Below, piece after piece: positions 52,077 through 60,209 of a DNA stretch of 64,000 nucleotides. The translations under genes and the position numbers were made by a program. The notes below the pieces were generated by a model. It searched no databases, was not told the DNA's origin, and worked only from the letters and a program-made list of their open reading frames with translations. The first letter of the stretch is position 1, and every line of letters begins with the position of its first letter. This DNA comes from Planctomycetaceae bacterium (GTDB lineage Bacteria > Planctomycetota > Phycisphaerae > Phycisphaerales > SM1A02): assembly GCA_027490145.1 (NCBI GenBank), contig JAIXYQ010000010.1, positions 62,001 through 126,000 of the forward strand. Reading direction: 5' to 3'.

Positions 52077-55000
52077 TCACTCTTCGCCGCGACGCTCGCG
52101 GGCGGCAGCCCAGAGGCTGACGTCATCGAGGTCGACCATGCCGTCGCCGTTGAGGTCGGCGAGGATGGCGTCGGGTCCCGCGATCGCAGCGAGCTGGTCG
52201 ACGCTCATCGAGCCCTCGTCGGCCGAGCCGCCGATCAGGGCGCCGCAGCCGGTGGCGCCGGTGCGCAGCAGGCTGGCGACGATGAAGTCACCGTCGGCCT
52301 GCGTCACGGCGCCGTCGCCGTTGAAGTCGACATGGAAGCCCGCGGTCGAGCAGTCCACGTCGGCCGGCTGCATCGAGCCGATGCGCGTCACGATCACGCC
52401 CCAGTCAGCGACGTTGACGAGGTTGTCGTCGGTCACGTCGCCGTTCACGAGGGCCGAGGTGCCGGCCAGCGCGAGCACGTAGCGCGTGCCTTCGATGACC
52501 ACGCTGCCGGTCGAGACCAGCGAGTGGAGGTCATCGTCGGCGGTGGCGCAGCCGTAGCTGCCCACGGGGACCTGGATCGTCTCCATGCCCACGCCGGCGG
52601 CGAAGGTCATGGCGACGGCAGCCTCGACATCACCGAGGTCGATGTCGATGCAGCGGCCCATCGAGGACGCGTAGCCCGAACCCGCATACGCAAGGCGCAG
52701 GTCGAGCAGGTGGTACGGCTCCACGGTCACCGAGGTGGTGGCCTGCGCCGTGCGGCCGCAGCCGTCGGTCGCCGACCAGGTCACGATGGTGGTGCCGCAG
52801 GCCCACGGGGCACCGAGCGGCTGGGCGTCGCTGCGGGTGATCACCAGGTCGGCGTCGCCGCAGTTGTCGATCACCGACGGCGGCGTGAGTTCACGCGCCG
52901 CGAAGCAGCCGCTGCCGGCGTCGGCCGGGACGGTCAGGTCCGCGGGCACGCCCGAGAGCACGGGGCCGGTGGTGTCGATCACGAAGGACGCGGGCTGCGT
53001 GAGCGGCAGATCCGCGGTGATGCCGCCGTCGTTGGCGATCAGCACCGGGGCGAAGCCCTCGTCGAGCGACGCGTGCACGCCGCCGTCGCAGTCATCGGCG
53101 ATCACGCGGAAGCGCAGGCTCGCGACCCGCAGGTCGGCCAGCGTGCCGCTGCCGCCGTTGGGAATCGTCGAGATCCAGAAGATCGAGCCGTTGCCCGCAT
53201 CGTGGTTGCTCACCAGGATGTCGGTGATCGGCGCGTCGCCGCCCGAGATGCCCACGTACTCCAGCACCGCGCGGTCGTAGACCACGTTGAACTGGCCGGC
53301 GACCGTGACGATCGGCGGGTTGAGGACCGACACGTTGAAGACGACTTCGTCACCGATCGCGCTGCACTGGCCGGGCGCCGCGTTGCCGGGGCCAGCCATC
53401 GTCACGCCCGGGTCGGGCTCGCAGCTGTTGGGGATGCCGTCACCCTCGGGGTCGGTGCTGAAGCCGCTGGCGATGTCGCAGCTGTCGGGGATCGAGTTCC
53501 CGTTGCAGTCCTTCGCCGAGCCGTTGGCCAGGTCGCAGCTGTCGGGGACCGAGTTGCCGTTGCAGTCGAGGGCCGCGCCGCTGGCGAGGTCGCACGAGTC
53601 CTGGATGCCGTTGCCGTTGCAGTCCGGCGCGCCGTTGGCGAGGTCGCAGCTGTCGGGGACCGAGTTCCCGTTGCAGTCGAGGGCCGCGCCGCTGGCGATG
53701 TCGCACGAATCCTGGATGCCGTTGCCGTTGCAGTCCGGCGCGCCGTTGGCCAGGTCGCAGCTGTCGGGGATGGTGTTCCCGTTGCAGTCCGCGGCGGTGC
53801 CACTGGCGATGTCGCACGAATCGAGCACGCCGTTGCCGTTGCAGTCCGGTGCTCCGGCGGCGAGCTCGCACGAATCGAGCACGCCGTCGGTGTCGCAGTC
53901 GGCGGCGCCGCCGGCGATGTCGCAGCTGTCGGGCTGGCCGTTGTTGTCGCAGTCGGCGACGAAGCCGCCGGCGACTTCATAGGCGTCGGGGATGCCGTTG
54001 CCGTTGCAGTCGGGCTCGCAGGAGTCCGGGATGCCGTTCTGGTTCACGTCGTTGGCCGAGCCGCCGATGATGTCGCAGCTGTCCGGAACGCCGTTGCCGT
54101 TGCAATCGGTGGCCGAGCCGCGCTGGATGTCGCACGAGTCGGGCTTGCCGTTGCCGTTGCAGTCGGGGCTGCCGGCCGCGATGTCGCAGGAGTCGAGCGT
54201 GCCGTTGCCGTTGCAATCGGTCGCTGCGCCGCTGGCGAGTTCGCACGAGTCGAGCGTGCCGTTGCCGTTGCAGTCGGCGGCGCCACCGGCGAGCTCGCAC
54301 GAGTCGGGCGTGCCGTTGCCGTTGCAATCGGTCGCGGATCCGTTGGCGATGTCGCACGAGTCGAGGACGTTGTTGCCGTTGCAGTCGTTGCCGGGCAGCT
54401 GGCCGTCGTCGCAGATGCCGTCGTTGTTGCAGTCACCGAAGTTGCAGGGCGGGCGGGTGAGCGCCGCCATCTGCCGACGGACCATGTCGACGCCGTTGGC
54501 GAAGGGCGACAGCGTGTCGCTGAGGAAGCCGTTCACGATGATCTTGCCGTTGCGGGCGCTCATCACGTTGGACTGGGTGCCGCGGAGCTCGGCGGTTCCG
54601 CCGCCGATGGTGCCCGTATTCCAGACCTCCCAGCCGATGTCGACGAGCGTCACCGGGGCCGAGCCGGACACGGTGCTGCCGGGCTCGATGCTGAGCGCGC
54701 CGAACACGTTCCAGGGCTGGTTGTGGCTGAAGCCGAGCGCCGGGAAGTACGACGCAGCGCTCGTGTCCTTCCAATCCGACACGATGATGCCGCAGCCGGC
54801 GTCAGCCGCGTGGTACGTCACCAGCGCCTGCTGGAAGGTCCCCAGATTCGAAGTGTTCTGGTTCGCGACCACGATGAGGTCCCACTCGGTGCCGTTCGCG
54901 ATCAGTCCCGCGAACGTCGTGGCGTTGCTCGTGAAGGTCACGGTGCCCAGTGCGCCGCCCTGCAGCGCGGCCTCGTAGGCGCACGCGCCGATGGCGTAGT

Positions 55001-55235
55001 CGCGATAGAACAGGATCTGCGACGCCTCGGAGCCGGCGAGGCTTCCGCCCCAGTGGCCTTCCTTGGTCGCCTTGCGGTCGCTCGGCACGGTCGACACGGG
55101 AGCGTTGCTCTGCTCGCCGCGACGGATCGATTGCATGCCGCGATCAGCGAGGCCGCCGCGATCGGCGTTCGCATGGACGGACAGCAGCGTGCTTGCGCAG
55201 GCTGCAACGATGGACAGTGAACTCAGACGCATCAT
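52077..55235 (-). CDS. Secreted Asp/Asn-rich repeat protein with cohesin-like, HYR and dockerin-like domains
   Basis: An exported protein of about 1052 aa. A signal peptide (about 1-22) and a domain of about 240 residues with no recognised family are followed by about 18 tandem units of 13-20 residues, consensus DCNGNGxPDSCDIAxGxA, probable calcium-binding loops. A cohesin-like beta-sandwich follows (DEVVFNVSVLNPP...FNVVYDRAVLEYVGISGGDA), then a HYR domain (LSGVPADLTVPADAGSGC...WSATDGCGRTAQ). The C-terminus has EF-hand/dockerin-like repeats (VNGDVTDDNLVNVADW, DFNGDGAVTQADGDF, DLNGDGMVDLDDVSLW). Starts at 55247, 55235 and 55232 are possible; the last two have GGAG upstream. A structural or adhesive extracellular role is likely. 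Confidence 0.85.
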   Translation of the reverse strand: MMRLSSLSIVAACASTLLSVHANADRGGLADRGMQSIRRGEQSNAPVSTVPSDRKATKEGHWGGSLAGSEASQILFYRDYAIGACAYEAALQGGALGTVTFTSNATTFAGLIANGTEWDLIVVANQNTSNLGTFQQALVTYHAADAGCGIIVSDWKDTSAASYFPALGFSHNQPWNVFGALSIEPGSTVSGSAPVTLVDIGWEVWNTGTIGGGTAELRGTQSNVMSARNGKIIVNGFLSDTLSPFANGVDMVRRQMAALTRPPCNFGDCNNDGICDDGQLPGNDCNGNNVLDSCDIANGSATDCNGNGTPDSCELAGGAADCNGNGTLDSCELASGAATDCNGNGTLDSCDIAAGSPDCNGNGKPDSCDIQRGSATDCNGNGVPDSCDIIGGSANDVNQNGIPDSCEPDCNGNGIPDAYEVAGGFVADCDNNGQPDSCDIAGGAADCDTDGVLDSCELAAGAPDCNGNGVLDSCDIASGTAADCNGNTIPDSCDLANGAPDCNGNGIQDSCDIASGAALDCNGNSVPDSCDLANGAPDCNGNGIQDSCDLASGAALDCNGNSVPDSCDLANGSAKDCNGNSIPDSCDIASGFSTDPEGDGIPNSCEPDPGVTMAGPGNAAPGQCSAIGDEVVFNVSVLNPPIVTVAGQFNVVYDRAVLEYVGISGGDAPITDILVSNHDAGNGSIFWISTIPNGGSGTLADLRVASLRFRVIADDCDGGVHASLDEGFAPVLIANDGGITADLPLTQPASFVIDTTGPVLSGVPADLTVPADAGSGCFAARELTPPSVIDNCGDADLVITRSDAQPLGAPWACGTTIVTWSATDGCGRTAQATTSVTVEPYHLLDLRLAYAGSGYASSMGRCIDIDLGDVEAAVAMTFAAGVGMETIQVPVGSYGCATADDDLHSLVSTGSVVIEGTRYVLALAGTSALVNGDVTDDNLVNVADWGVIVTRIGSMQPADVDCSTAGFHVDFNGDGAVTQADGDFIVASLLRTGATGCGALIGGSADEGSMSVDQLAAIAGPDAILADLNGDGMVDLDDVSLWAAARERRGEE
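53430..54400 (-). repeat. Coding tandem repeat, about 18 units of roughly 40-60 bp
   Basis: The DNA encoding the DCNGNG units is a degenerate tandem array. On the plus strand the phrase TTGCCGTTGCAGTC recurs throughout, while the segments between units vary. Units near 53520-53760 are almost identical to one another (alternating VPDSCDLANG and IQDSCDIASG types), pointing to recent duplication of a two-unit block. Confidence 0.85.
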
Positions 55236-55247
55236 CTTGCTCCACAT

Positions 55248-55470
55248 CTCTTTGAGTAGGGGTCACCCGGATCGATGCCTGCCGCAACTTTGGGGCAGGG
55301 CGACGCCACGCTACCGAATCCGGGGCTTCAACAAAATGAGGATGAGCGTTTGGAGCGGATCAGCGGCCCGACGGCTCGCATAAGTCCCGATGCGTGATGG
55401 ATTTGCAAGTAGTACAAAACTTGAATGATTCGGCCCCCCGTCCGTGCCGCGCCTGCATCCGGTCCAAGCT
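55248..55470. other. Intergenic region upstream of the repeat protein
   Basis: 223 bp between the repeat-protein gene and the DinB-like gene, the most AT-rich stretch nearby. On the minus strand TTTTGT and TAGCGT, 17 nt apart (about 55338-55310), are a weak promoter candidate. A CCTGCC/GGCAGG inverted repeat lies in the presumed leader (about 55278-55299). No open frame of note. Confidence 0.4.
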
Positions 55471-55974
55471 TCAGTCGGCCAGGCGTTCCCGTGCCCAGAG
55501 GATCCAGCTCGAGTCCGGCAGCGTGTGGCCCATCGACCGGAACATGAAGCTGAGCTGTGCGTTGTGGTAGAGCGCGTGCGTCGGCACCTGCATGCACGCA
55601 TCGGCCACGGTCTGCCGGTAGGCGCGTCCATCGCGCACGCGCTCGACGACGCGCGTGCACTCGGCCGGCGTCAGCACCGCCAGGAACGCATCCCAGTCGT
55701 GTCGCGTCGATGACCATGCTGACTCGAGCGCTTCCAGCGTCGGGCACTCCTCATGCGTCGGCATGGTGAGTGCGGCTGCGCTCCCGGTGACGACGCCGAT
55801 CCAGATCCGCTCGGCGCCGTACAGGTGCAACAGCGTGCCGTGCACGCTGCCGAGCCCGATCGGGAACGCGCGGTGCAGCTCCTCGTGCGAGAGGGACCGG
55901 CATGCCGTGACGCTGCGGTCCGTCATCCAGCGGAGCCAAGAATGGGCCTGCGTGATCGTGGTGGTGGGGTCCAT
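55471..55974 (-). CDS. DinB-like superfamily protein
   Basis: A 167-aa four-helix-bundle protein of the DinB/YfiT superfamily. The metal-binding histidines expected of the family are in GTLLHLYGAERIW (about 50) and in THALYHNAQLSFMF (about 132-136). Members include metal-dependent thiol S-transferases such as bacillithiol and mycothiol transferases, but many have no known activity. The ATG at 55974 was chosen because TACCGT is 6 nt upstream; a longer start would run into the divergent helicase gene. The helicase start lies only 22 bp away on the other strand. Confidence 0.8.
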   Translation of the reverse strand: MDPTTTITQAHSWLRWMTDRSVTACRSLSHEELHRAFPIGLGSVHGTLLHLYGAERIWIGVVTGSAAALTMPTHEECPTLEALESAWSSTRHDWDAFLAVLTPAECTRVVERVRDGRAYRQTVADACMQVPTHALYHNAQLSFMFRSMGHTLPDSSWILWARERLAD

Positions 55975-55996
55975 GAAGAGACGGTAGCCTCTCCCG
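55975..55996. promoter_or_regulatory. Overlapping divergent -10 boxes
   Basis: Within 22 bp between two divergent start codons, TACCGT on the minus strand (55986-55981) and TAGCCT on the plus strand (55985-55990) share their TA. Each is 6 nt from its start (ATG 55974, GTG 55997), leaving no room for a Shine-Dalgarno on either side. Confidence 0.6.
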
Positions 55997-57820
55997 GTGA
56001 GCGACACCTTCGAAGCACTGGGACTCGGCACCGAACTGGTCACTGAACTCGCGTCCCTGGGCTACGAGGAGCCCACGCCGATCCAGAAGGCGGCGATCCC
56101 GCCGCTGCTCGCCGGGCGCGATCTCCTCGGCCAGGCGGCGACCGGCACGGGCAAGACGGCGGCCTTCGCGCTCCCGATCCTGCAACTCGTCGGCGGCACC
56201 AAGCCGGAGCCCCTGAAGCCGCTGGCGCTCGTGCTCGTGCCCACCCGCGAACTCGCGGTGCAGGTCTGCGAGGCCTGCCACCGCTACGGCAAGGGCCTCG
56301 GCATCGCCGTCGCCCCGATCTACGGCGGCCAGGAGTTCCACCGCCAGGTGGTGGCGCTGCGTCGTGGCGTGCACGTGGTGGTCGCCACGCCCGGTCGCGC
56401 GCTCGACCACATGCGGCGCGGCACCCTCGATCTGTCGGCGCTGCGGATCGTGGCGCTCGACGAGGCGGACGAGATGCTCGACATGGGCTTCGCCGAGGAC
56501 CTGGAACTGATCCTCGAGGGCACTCCCGAGACCCGGCAGACCGCGCTCTTCTCCGCCACGCTGCCGCCGCGCATCGCCTCGATCGCCGAGAAGCACCTTC
56601 GCGATCCCGAGCGCATCCTGATCGCTCGCGACGCCGCGACGAAGGGTTCCGTGCCCAAGGTCCGGCAGACCGCGTACATCGTCCCCCGGCCCCACAAGAT
56701 CGCCGCGCTCGGCCGTGTGCTCGATCTCGAGTCGCCGACGCTGGCCTTGGTCTTCTGCCGGACCCGGCTGGAGGTCGATGAACTCGCCGAGCGATTGGTG
56801 GGGCGTGGGTACCGCGTGGCATCGCTGCACGGCGGCATGGGCCAGGCGGAGCGCGACCGCGTGATGGCACGCGCGCGCGCCGGGACCGTCGACCTGCTCG
56901 TGGCGACCGACGTCGCCGCGCGCGGGATCGACATCGATCACCTCACTCACGTGGTGAACTTCGACGTGCCCTCGTCGCCCGAGGCGTACGTGCACCGCAT
57001 CGGGCGCACGGGCCGCGCCGGCCGCGAGGGCGTGGCGATCTCGCTCGTCGAGCCGCGCGGCCACCGCCTGCTGCGCAACATCGAGCAGGCCACCAAGCAG
57101 AAGATCGCAATCGCGACGGTGCCATCGCCGATGGACGTGAAGGCCCGGCGGCTCGACATGACCAAGGGCGCCATCCGAGAGGTGCTCGAGTCGGGCGACC
57201 TCGAGGCGTACCGATCGGTCGCCGAGTCGCTCGCGTCGGAGTTCGACCCGATGGACGTGGCCGCCGCCGCCGTGCGCCTGGCCCACGAGGCGCTCGAGGG
57301 CGATGCGGCGCGCGACGAGGCGGACATCCCCGTGATCGAGGGCTTCGGCCGAAACGATCGACCGCGCCGTGAGTCGCCGGCTCCCACGGAGCAGGGGCAA
57401 CGTGCTTCGCGAGGATGGCAGTGGAGCGGCCCGCAGCAGGGCGGCGCACCGCAGGGCGGCGATCGTGAGCCTGAGCGTGGCGCACCGCGGGGGGCTGCCC
57501 CGCGCGGTCAGTGGCAGGACCGCCCGCCGCAACGCGGTGCCCCGCGTGGCCAGTGGAACGACCGCGATCCGCAGGACATGGAGCGGATCTTCATCGGCCT
57601 CGGCCGCAAGGCGGGCGTCCGTCCGGCTGACGTCGTGGGGGCGATCGCGAACGAAGCCAACGTGAATCCCCGTGGCATCGGCGACATCGAGATCGCGGAG
57701 CTCTACACCATCGTGGAGCTGCCGGCGCGCGACGTGGACCATGTCGTCCGGGTCCTGCGCGGCGCCACCATCCGGGGCCGCAAGGCCAAGGTGAACAGGG
57801 ACTTGGGCATCCGGAAGTAG
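55997..57820 (+). CDS. deaD: DEAD-box RNA helicase, DeaD/CsdA type
   Basis: A 607-aa ATP-dependent RNA helicase. The Q-motif (FEALGLGTELVTELASLGYEEPTPIQ), motif I AATGTGKT, PTRELAVQ, TPGRAL, DEADEMLDMGF, SAT, TDVAARGIDID and HRIGRTGRAG are all present. After a helical DeaD-type extension and a Gly/Pro/Arg/Gln-rich linker (about 455-520), the last 75 residues are a DbpA-type RNA-binding domain (MERIFIGLGRKAGVRPADVVGAIANEA...YTIVELP). The start is GTG with TAGCCT 6 nt upstream. The probable role is ribosome biogenesis and cold adaptation. It differs from the RhlE-type helicase at 24.5 kb by this C-terminal domain. Confidence 0.94.
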   Translation: MSDTFEALGLGTELVTELASLGYEEPTPIQKAAIPPLLAGRDLLGQAATGTGKTAAFALPILQLVGGTKPEPLKPLALVLVPTRELAVQVCEACHRYGKGLGIAVAPIYGGQEFHRQVVALRRGVHVVVATPGRALDHMRRGTLDLSALRIVALDEADEMLDMGFAEDLELILEGTPETRQTALFSATLPPRIASIAEKHLRDPERILIARDAATKGSVPKVRQTAYIVPRPHKIAALGRVLDLESPTLALVFCRTRLEVDELAERLVGRGYRVASLHGGMGQAERDRVMARARAGTVDLLVATDVAARGIDIDHLTHVVNFDVPSSPEAYVHRIGRTGRAGREGVAISLVEPRGHRLLRNIEQATKQKIAIATVPSPMDVKARRLDMTKGAIREVLESGDLEAYRSVAESLASEFDPMDVAAAAVRLAHEALEGDAARDEADIPVIEGFGRNDRPRRESPAPTEQGQRASRGWQWSGPQQGGAPQGGDREPERGAPRGAAPRGQWQDRPPQRGAPRGQWNDRDPQDMERIFIGLGRKAGVRPADVVGAIANEANVNPRGIGDIEIAELYTIVELPARDVDHVVRVLRGATIRGRKAKVNRDLGIRK

Positions 57821-57847
57821 GGGATCCAAGGTACTGCTTGACACACG

Positions 57848-57868
57848 CTACTGTGCGGTGTACAGTAG
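57848..57868 (+). promoter_or_regulatory. PadR operator overlapping its own -10 box
   Basis: A perfect inverted repeat CTACTGT (57848-57854)/ACAGTAG (57862-57868) with a 7-nt spacer. The right arm overlaps TACAGT (57861-57866), which is 8 nt before the padR ATG at 57875. This is the layout expected for autorepression. Confidence 0.65.
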
Positions 57869-57874
57869 AGGCCG

Positions 57875-58240
57875 ATGGCCTCGCCGCTCCATGACCGCCT
57901 GAACAGGGACCTCAGCACCGGCACGTCCTGGTTGGTCGTGCTTGCCGTGATCGCGCGGAGCACGGAGCCGATCCACGGCTACGAGATCGCGCGGCAGCTC
58001 GCCGACGAGGCTCCTGATGGCATGAGCTTCAAGCAGGGGACGCTGTACCCCATGCTCCGCACGATGGAAGCCGATGGGCTCGTCCGCAGCGCGCTCGTGC
58101 CTTCGCCCGAGGGGCCTGCGCGCAAGTGCTTCACGTTGACGGCCGAGGGACGGCGCGTGCTGGCATCGTGGGCCGACTCCTGGCGTGCGAGCAGTCGATG
58201 GGTGAACAGGGTGTTGGGAGAAACCGATGCACGACGTTGA
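57875..58240 (+). CDS. PadR family transcriptional regulator
   Basis: A 121-aa winged-helix regulator of the PadR-s1 type: LAVIARSTEPIHGYEIARQLADEA, then FKQGTLYPMLRTMEADGLVRSALV, the recognition helix and wing, and YxLTxxG as CFTLTAEGRRVL, ending in a short helix. PadR proteins usually repress adjacent membrane or efflux genes. It overlaps the next gene by 14 bp and probably controls the whole run to the M1-permease fusion. An inverted repeat lies over its promoter. Confidence 0.92.
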   Translation: MASPLHDRLNRDLSTGTSWLVVLAVIARSTEPIHGYEIARQLADEAPDGMSFKQGTLYPMLRTMEADGLVRSALVPSPEGPARKCFTLTAEGRRVLASWADSWRASSRWVNRVLGETDARR

Positions 58241-59246
58241 TGCAGAATCGTCGCCCCCGTCGATCGAGGGCTATCTCGCGCGCCTTGAGGTGGCGTTGCA
58301 TGGCGCCGATCCGGCCGTGGCCCACGATGCCCTGATCGATGCGCAAGAGCATCTGCAGGCCGCCGTGCGGCGGGGGGTGCCCGTGGATCAGGCGATCGCA
58401 TCGTTCGGGGATGTCGACGAGATCGCCGCGGCGTACCAGAACCTTCCGTCCGGGGCTGCGCTGCAGACGGTGGAGCGTGATCGCGGCGTGGTGGCCGCCG
58501 CCCCAGCTCATGCACCGCCGCCGCCTGCCTCCGGCACGACGCCGCCGCGGCTCAGCGACGTGCCCATCGTGGGCATCTGGTTCGATGGCCGTGCCTGGGG
58601 CGCGCTCCTCTACTTCGGTGGCGTGGGCTTCATCGTGGCTACGGCCTGTTTCGTCTGGGCTGTGACGCTCGGTGGCTTGGCGGTTGGTCTTCTGCCCACC
58701 CTGCTGGGGCTGCCCGTGCTCGTGCTGCTGCTGGGTTCGGCGCGTGCCCTGTGCCTGATGGAGGGCGCCGTGGTCCAGGGGTTGCTCGGCGTGCGCATGC
58801 CTCGACGCGTGCAGCCCGTGCATGGGGCGGCCGATGTCGGCTTCTGGCAGCGGATCTGGTGCTGGCTCAAGGATGTGCGAAGTTGGCTGTCGCTTGCCTA
58901 CCTCTATGCCAACTTCCCGGTCAGCGTGGCGCTGTTCGCGATCACATTGACGCTGGCCGCGCTGAGCGCGGCCATGGTGTTCGGGCCCTTGCTGCAGGCT
59001 GCCGGCCTGCCGTTCGTGTCGATCTCCTCCGATGACGTCACGGTGCGCTACCTCTGGACCGAACTCAAGCCCGCCGCGGATGGCACGATCCGGCTTCCGA
59101 TGTCGCTTGCGCTGTCCAGCGTCGGTCTTGGCCTGGCGCTGGCCACGGCCACGCTCTGGCTCATGCGTGCCCTCGGCTGGGTCTACGGCCACGTGGTGCA
59201 GGCGATCCAGGTGGCGCGGCCGCAGGCCATCCTCCCGCACCGTTGA
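58227..59246 (+). CDS. HAAS/DUF1700-type membrane protein
   Basis: A 339-aa membrane protein. The N-terminal 75 residues (EGYLARLEVALHG...VDQAIASFGDVDEIAAAYQ) form a HAAS-like helical domain, the module that typically partners PadR regulators in membrane-signalling operons. Five to six hydrophobic helices follow (about 130-165, 160-185, 225-255, 285-315). The C-terminal part contains a sensor-like extracellular segment. GGGAG 6-7 nt before the ATG inside the padR end gives it a Shine-Dalgarno start. It probably links an envelope signal to the PadR-regulated ABC/M1 genes. Confidence 0.8.
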   Translation: MHDVDAESSPPSIEGYLARLEVALHGADPAVAHDALIDAQEHLQAAVRRGVPVDQAIASFGDVDEIAAAYQNLPSGAALQTVERDRGVVAAAPAHAPPPPASGTTPPRLSDVPIVGIWFDGRAWGALLYFGGVGFIVATACFVWAVTLGGLAVGLLPTLLGLPVLVLLLGSARALCLMEGAVVQGLLGVRMPRRVQPVHGAADVGFWQRIWCWLKDVRSWLSLAYLYANFPVSVALFAITLTLAALSAAMVFGPLLQAAGLPFVSISSDDVTVRYLWTELKPAADGTIRLPMSLALSSVGLGLALATATLWLMRALGWVYGHVVQAIQVARPQAILPHR

Positions 59247-59277
59247 CAATCAGATACCATTCGACAACATACAAGGA
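59243..59277 (+). promoter_or_regulatory. Possible internal promoter and Shine-Dalgarno before the ABC ATPase
   Basis: TTGACA (59243-59248) is a consensus -35 overlapping the preceding stop; a -10 at AACATA (59266-59271) is 17 nt away but poor. AAGGA at 59273-59277 is a clear Shine-Dalgarno for the ATG at 59286. Confidence 0.4.
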
Positions 59278-59285
59278 TCACCCCC

Positions 59286-60194
59286 ATGCTCCGCATCAAT
59301 GACCTCGTCAAGATCTATCCCGGCCCCGTCGCTGCGCTGAAGGGCGTCTCGCTCGAGATTCCCGAGGGCCTCTTCGGCCTGCTCGGTCCCAACGGCGCGG
59401 GCAAGTCGACGCTCATGAACATCCTTGCCGGGCTGCTCGAACCGACCGGCGGGAGCGTCACGCTCGACGGCGTCGACATCGTGAAGGATCCCCGCGCGGT
59501 CTGGGCCCGCCTGGGCTACCTGCCGCAGGACTTCGGGTTCTACCCGTCGCTCACCGGTGCACAGATGCTCGATGTCCTGTTGCGACTCAAGGGCGTCGAC
59601 GCCCCGCAGGGACGCAAGGCGCTCGTGGGCGAACTGCTCGAGCGCGTCAACCTCGCGGACGCCGCCAAGCGCAAGGTGCGCACCTACTCCGGTGGCATGC
59701 GCCAGCGCCTGGGCATCGCGCAGGCGATCGCAGGCAACCCACGGCTCGTCATCGTCGACGAACCGACCGCCGGCCTGGACCCTGAGGAGCGCCAGCGCTT
59801 CTACCGCATCCTCGCGGAGCTCGGACGCGACCGCATCGTGCTGCTGTCGACGCACATCGTCGAGGACATCGCCACGCTCTGCCCGCGCTTCGCCGTGATC
59901 CGCGGCGGGCGCTGCGTGACCAGCGGCGGGACGTCCGATGCGCGCAAGCGACTCGAGGGGCGCGTGTCGGAGGGGATCGTCACGCCGGCGGAGCTCGAGC
60001 GGATCCGCGCGTCGCACCGCGTCACGCAGGCCGTGCTCGTCGAGGGATCGCTCTTCCGCACGCGCGTGCAGGGTGAGCCCGGATCGCAGCCCAATGGGTT
60101 CGTGGCCGTTCCGCCGACGCTCGAGGACGTGTACTTCGGCGTGATGGACTCAAGCCGCGCGGCCGATGCCGTGCGCGCCGGTACCGCAGCCTGA
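59286..60194 (+). CDS. ABC transporter ATP-binding protein
   Basis: A 302-aa single-domain ABC ATPase: Walker A GPNGAGKST near residue 36, Q-loop LPQDFGFYP, signature YSGGMRQRLGIAQ, Walker B LVIVDEPTAGLDP and the H-loop STHIVED. A C-terminal extension of about 80 residues after the ATPase fold is typical of ABC-2 type exporters. Its partner is the permease/M1 fusion 15 bp downstream. The substrate is unknown. Confidence 0.93.
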   Translation: MLRINDLVKIYPGPVAALKGVSLEIPEGLFGLLGPNGAGKSTLMNILAGLLEPTGGSVTLDGVDIVKDPRAVWARLGYLPQDFGFYPSLTGAQMLDVLLRLKGVDAPQGRKALVGELLERVNLADAAKRKVRTYSGGMRQRLGIAQAIAGNPRLVIVDEPTAGLDPEERQRFYRILAELGRDRIVLLSTHIVEDIATLCPRFAVIRGGRCVTSGGTSDARKRLEGRVSEGIVTPAELERIRASHRVTQAVLVEGSLFRTRVQGEPGSQPNGFVAVPPTLEDVYFGVMDSSRAADAVRAGTAA

Positions 60195-60209
60195 CACCGG
60201 GGGACGACC

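Noticed and set aside
53430..54400. Possible CRISPR array from the regularly spaced TTGCCGTTGCAGTC phrase
   Set aside because: The units are in frame, encode a conserved Asp/Asn/Cys protein repeat and have no unique spacers or cas genes.
50082..55220. A 1712-codon open frame on the plus strand opposite prfC and the repeat protein
   Set aside because: Its sequence is His/Arg/Ala/Val-rich low complexity with repeats that mirror the DCNGNG array, and it runs antisense to two clearly recognisable proteins. It is a by-product of GC-rich codon use.
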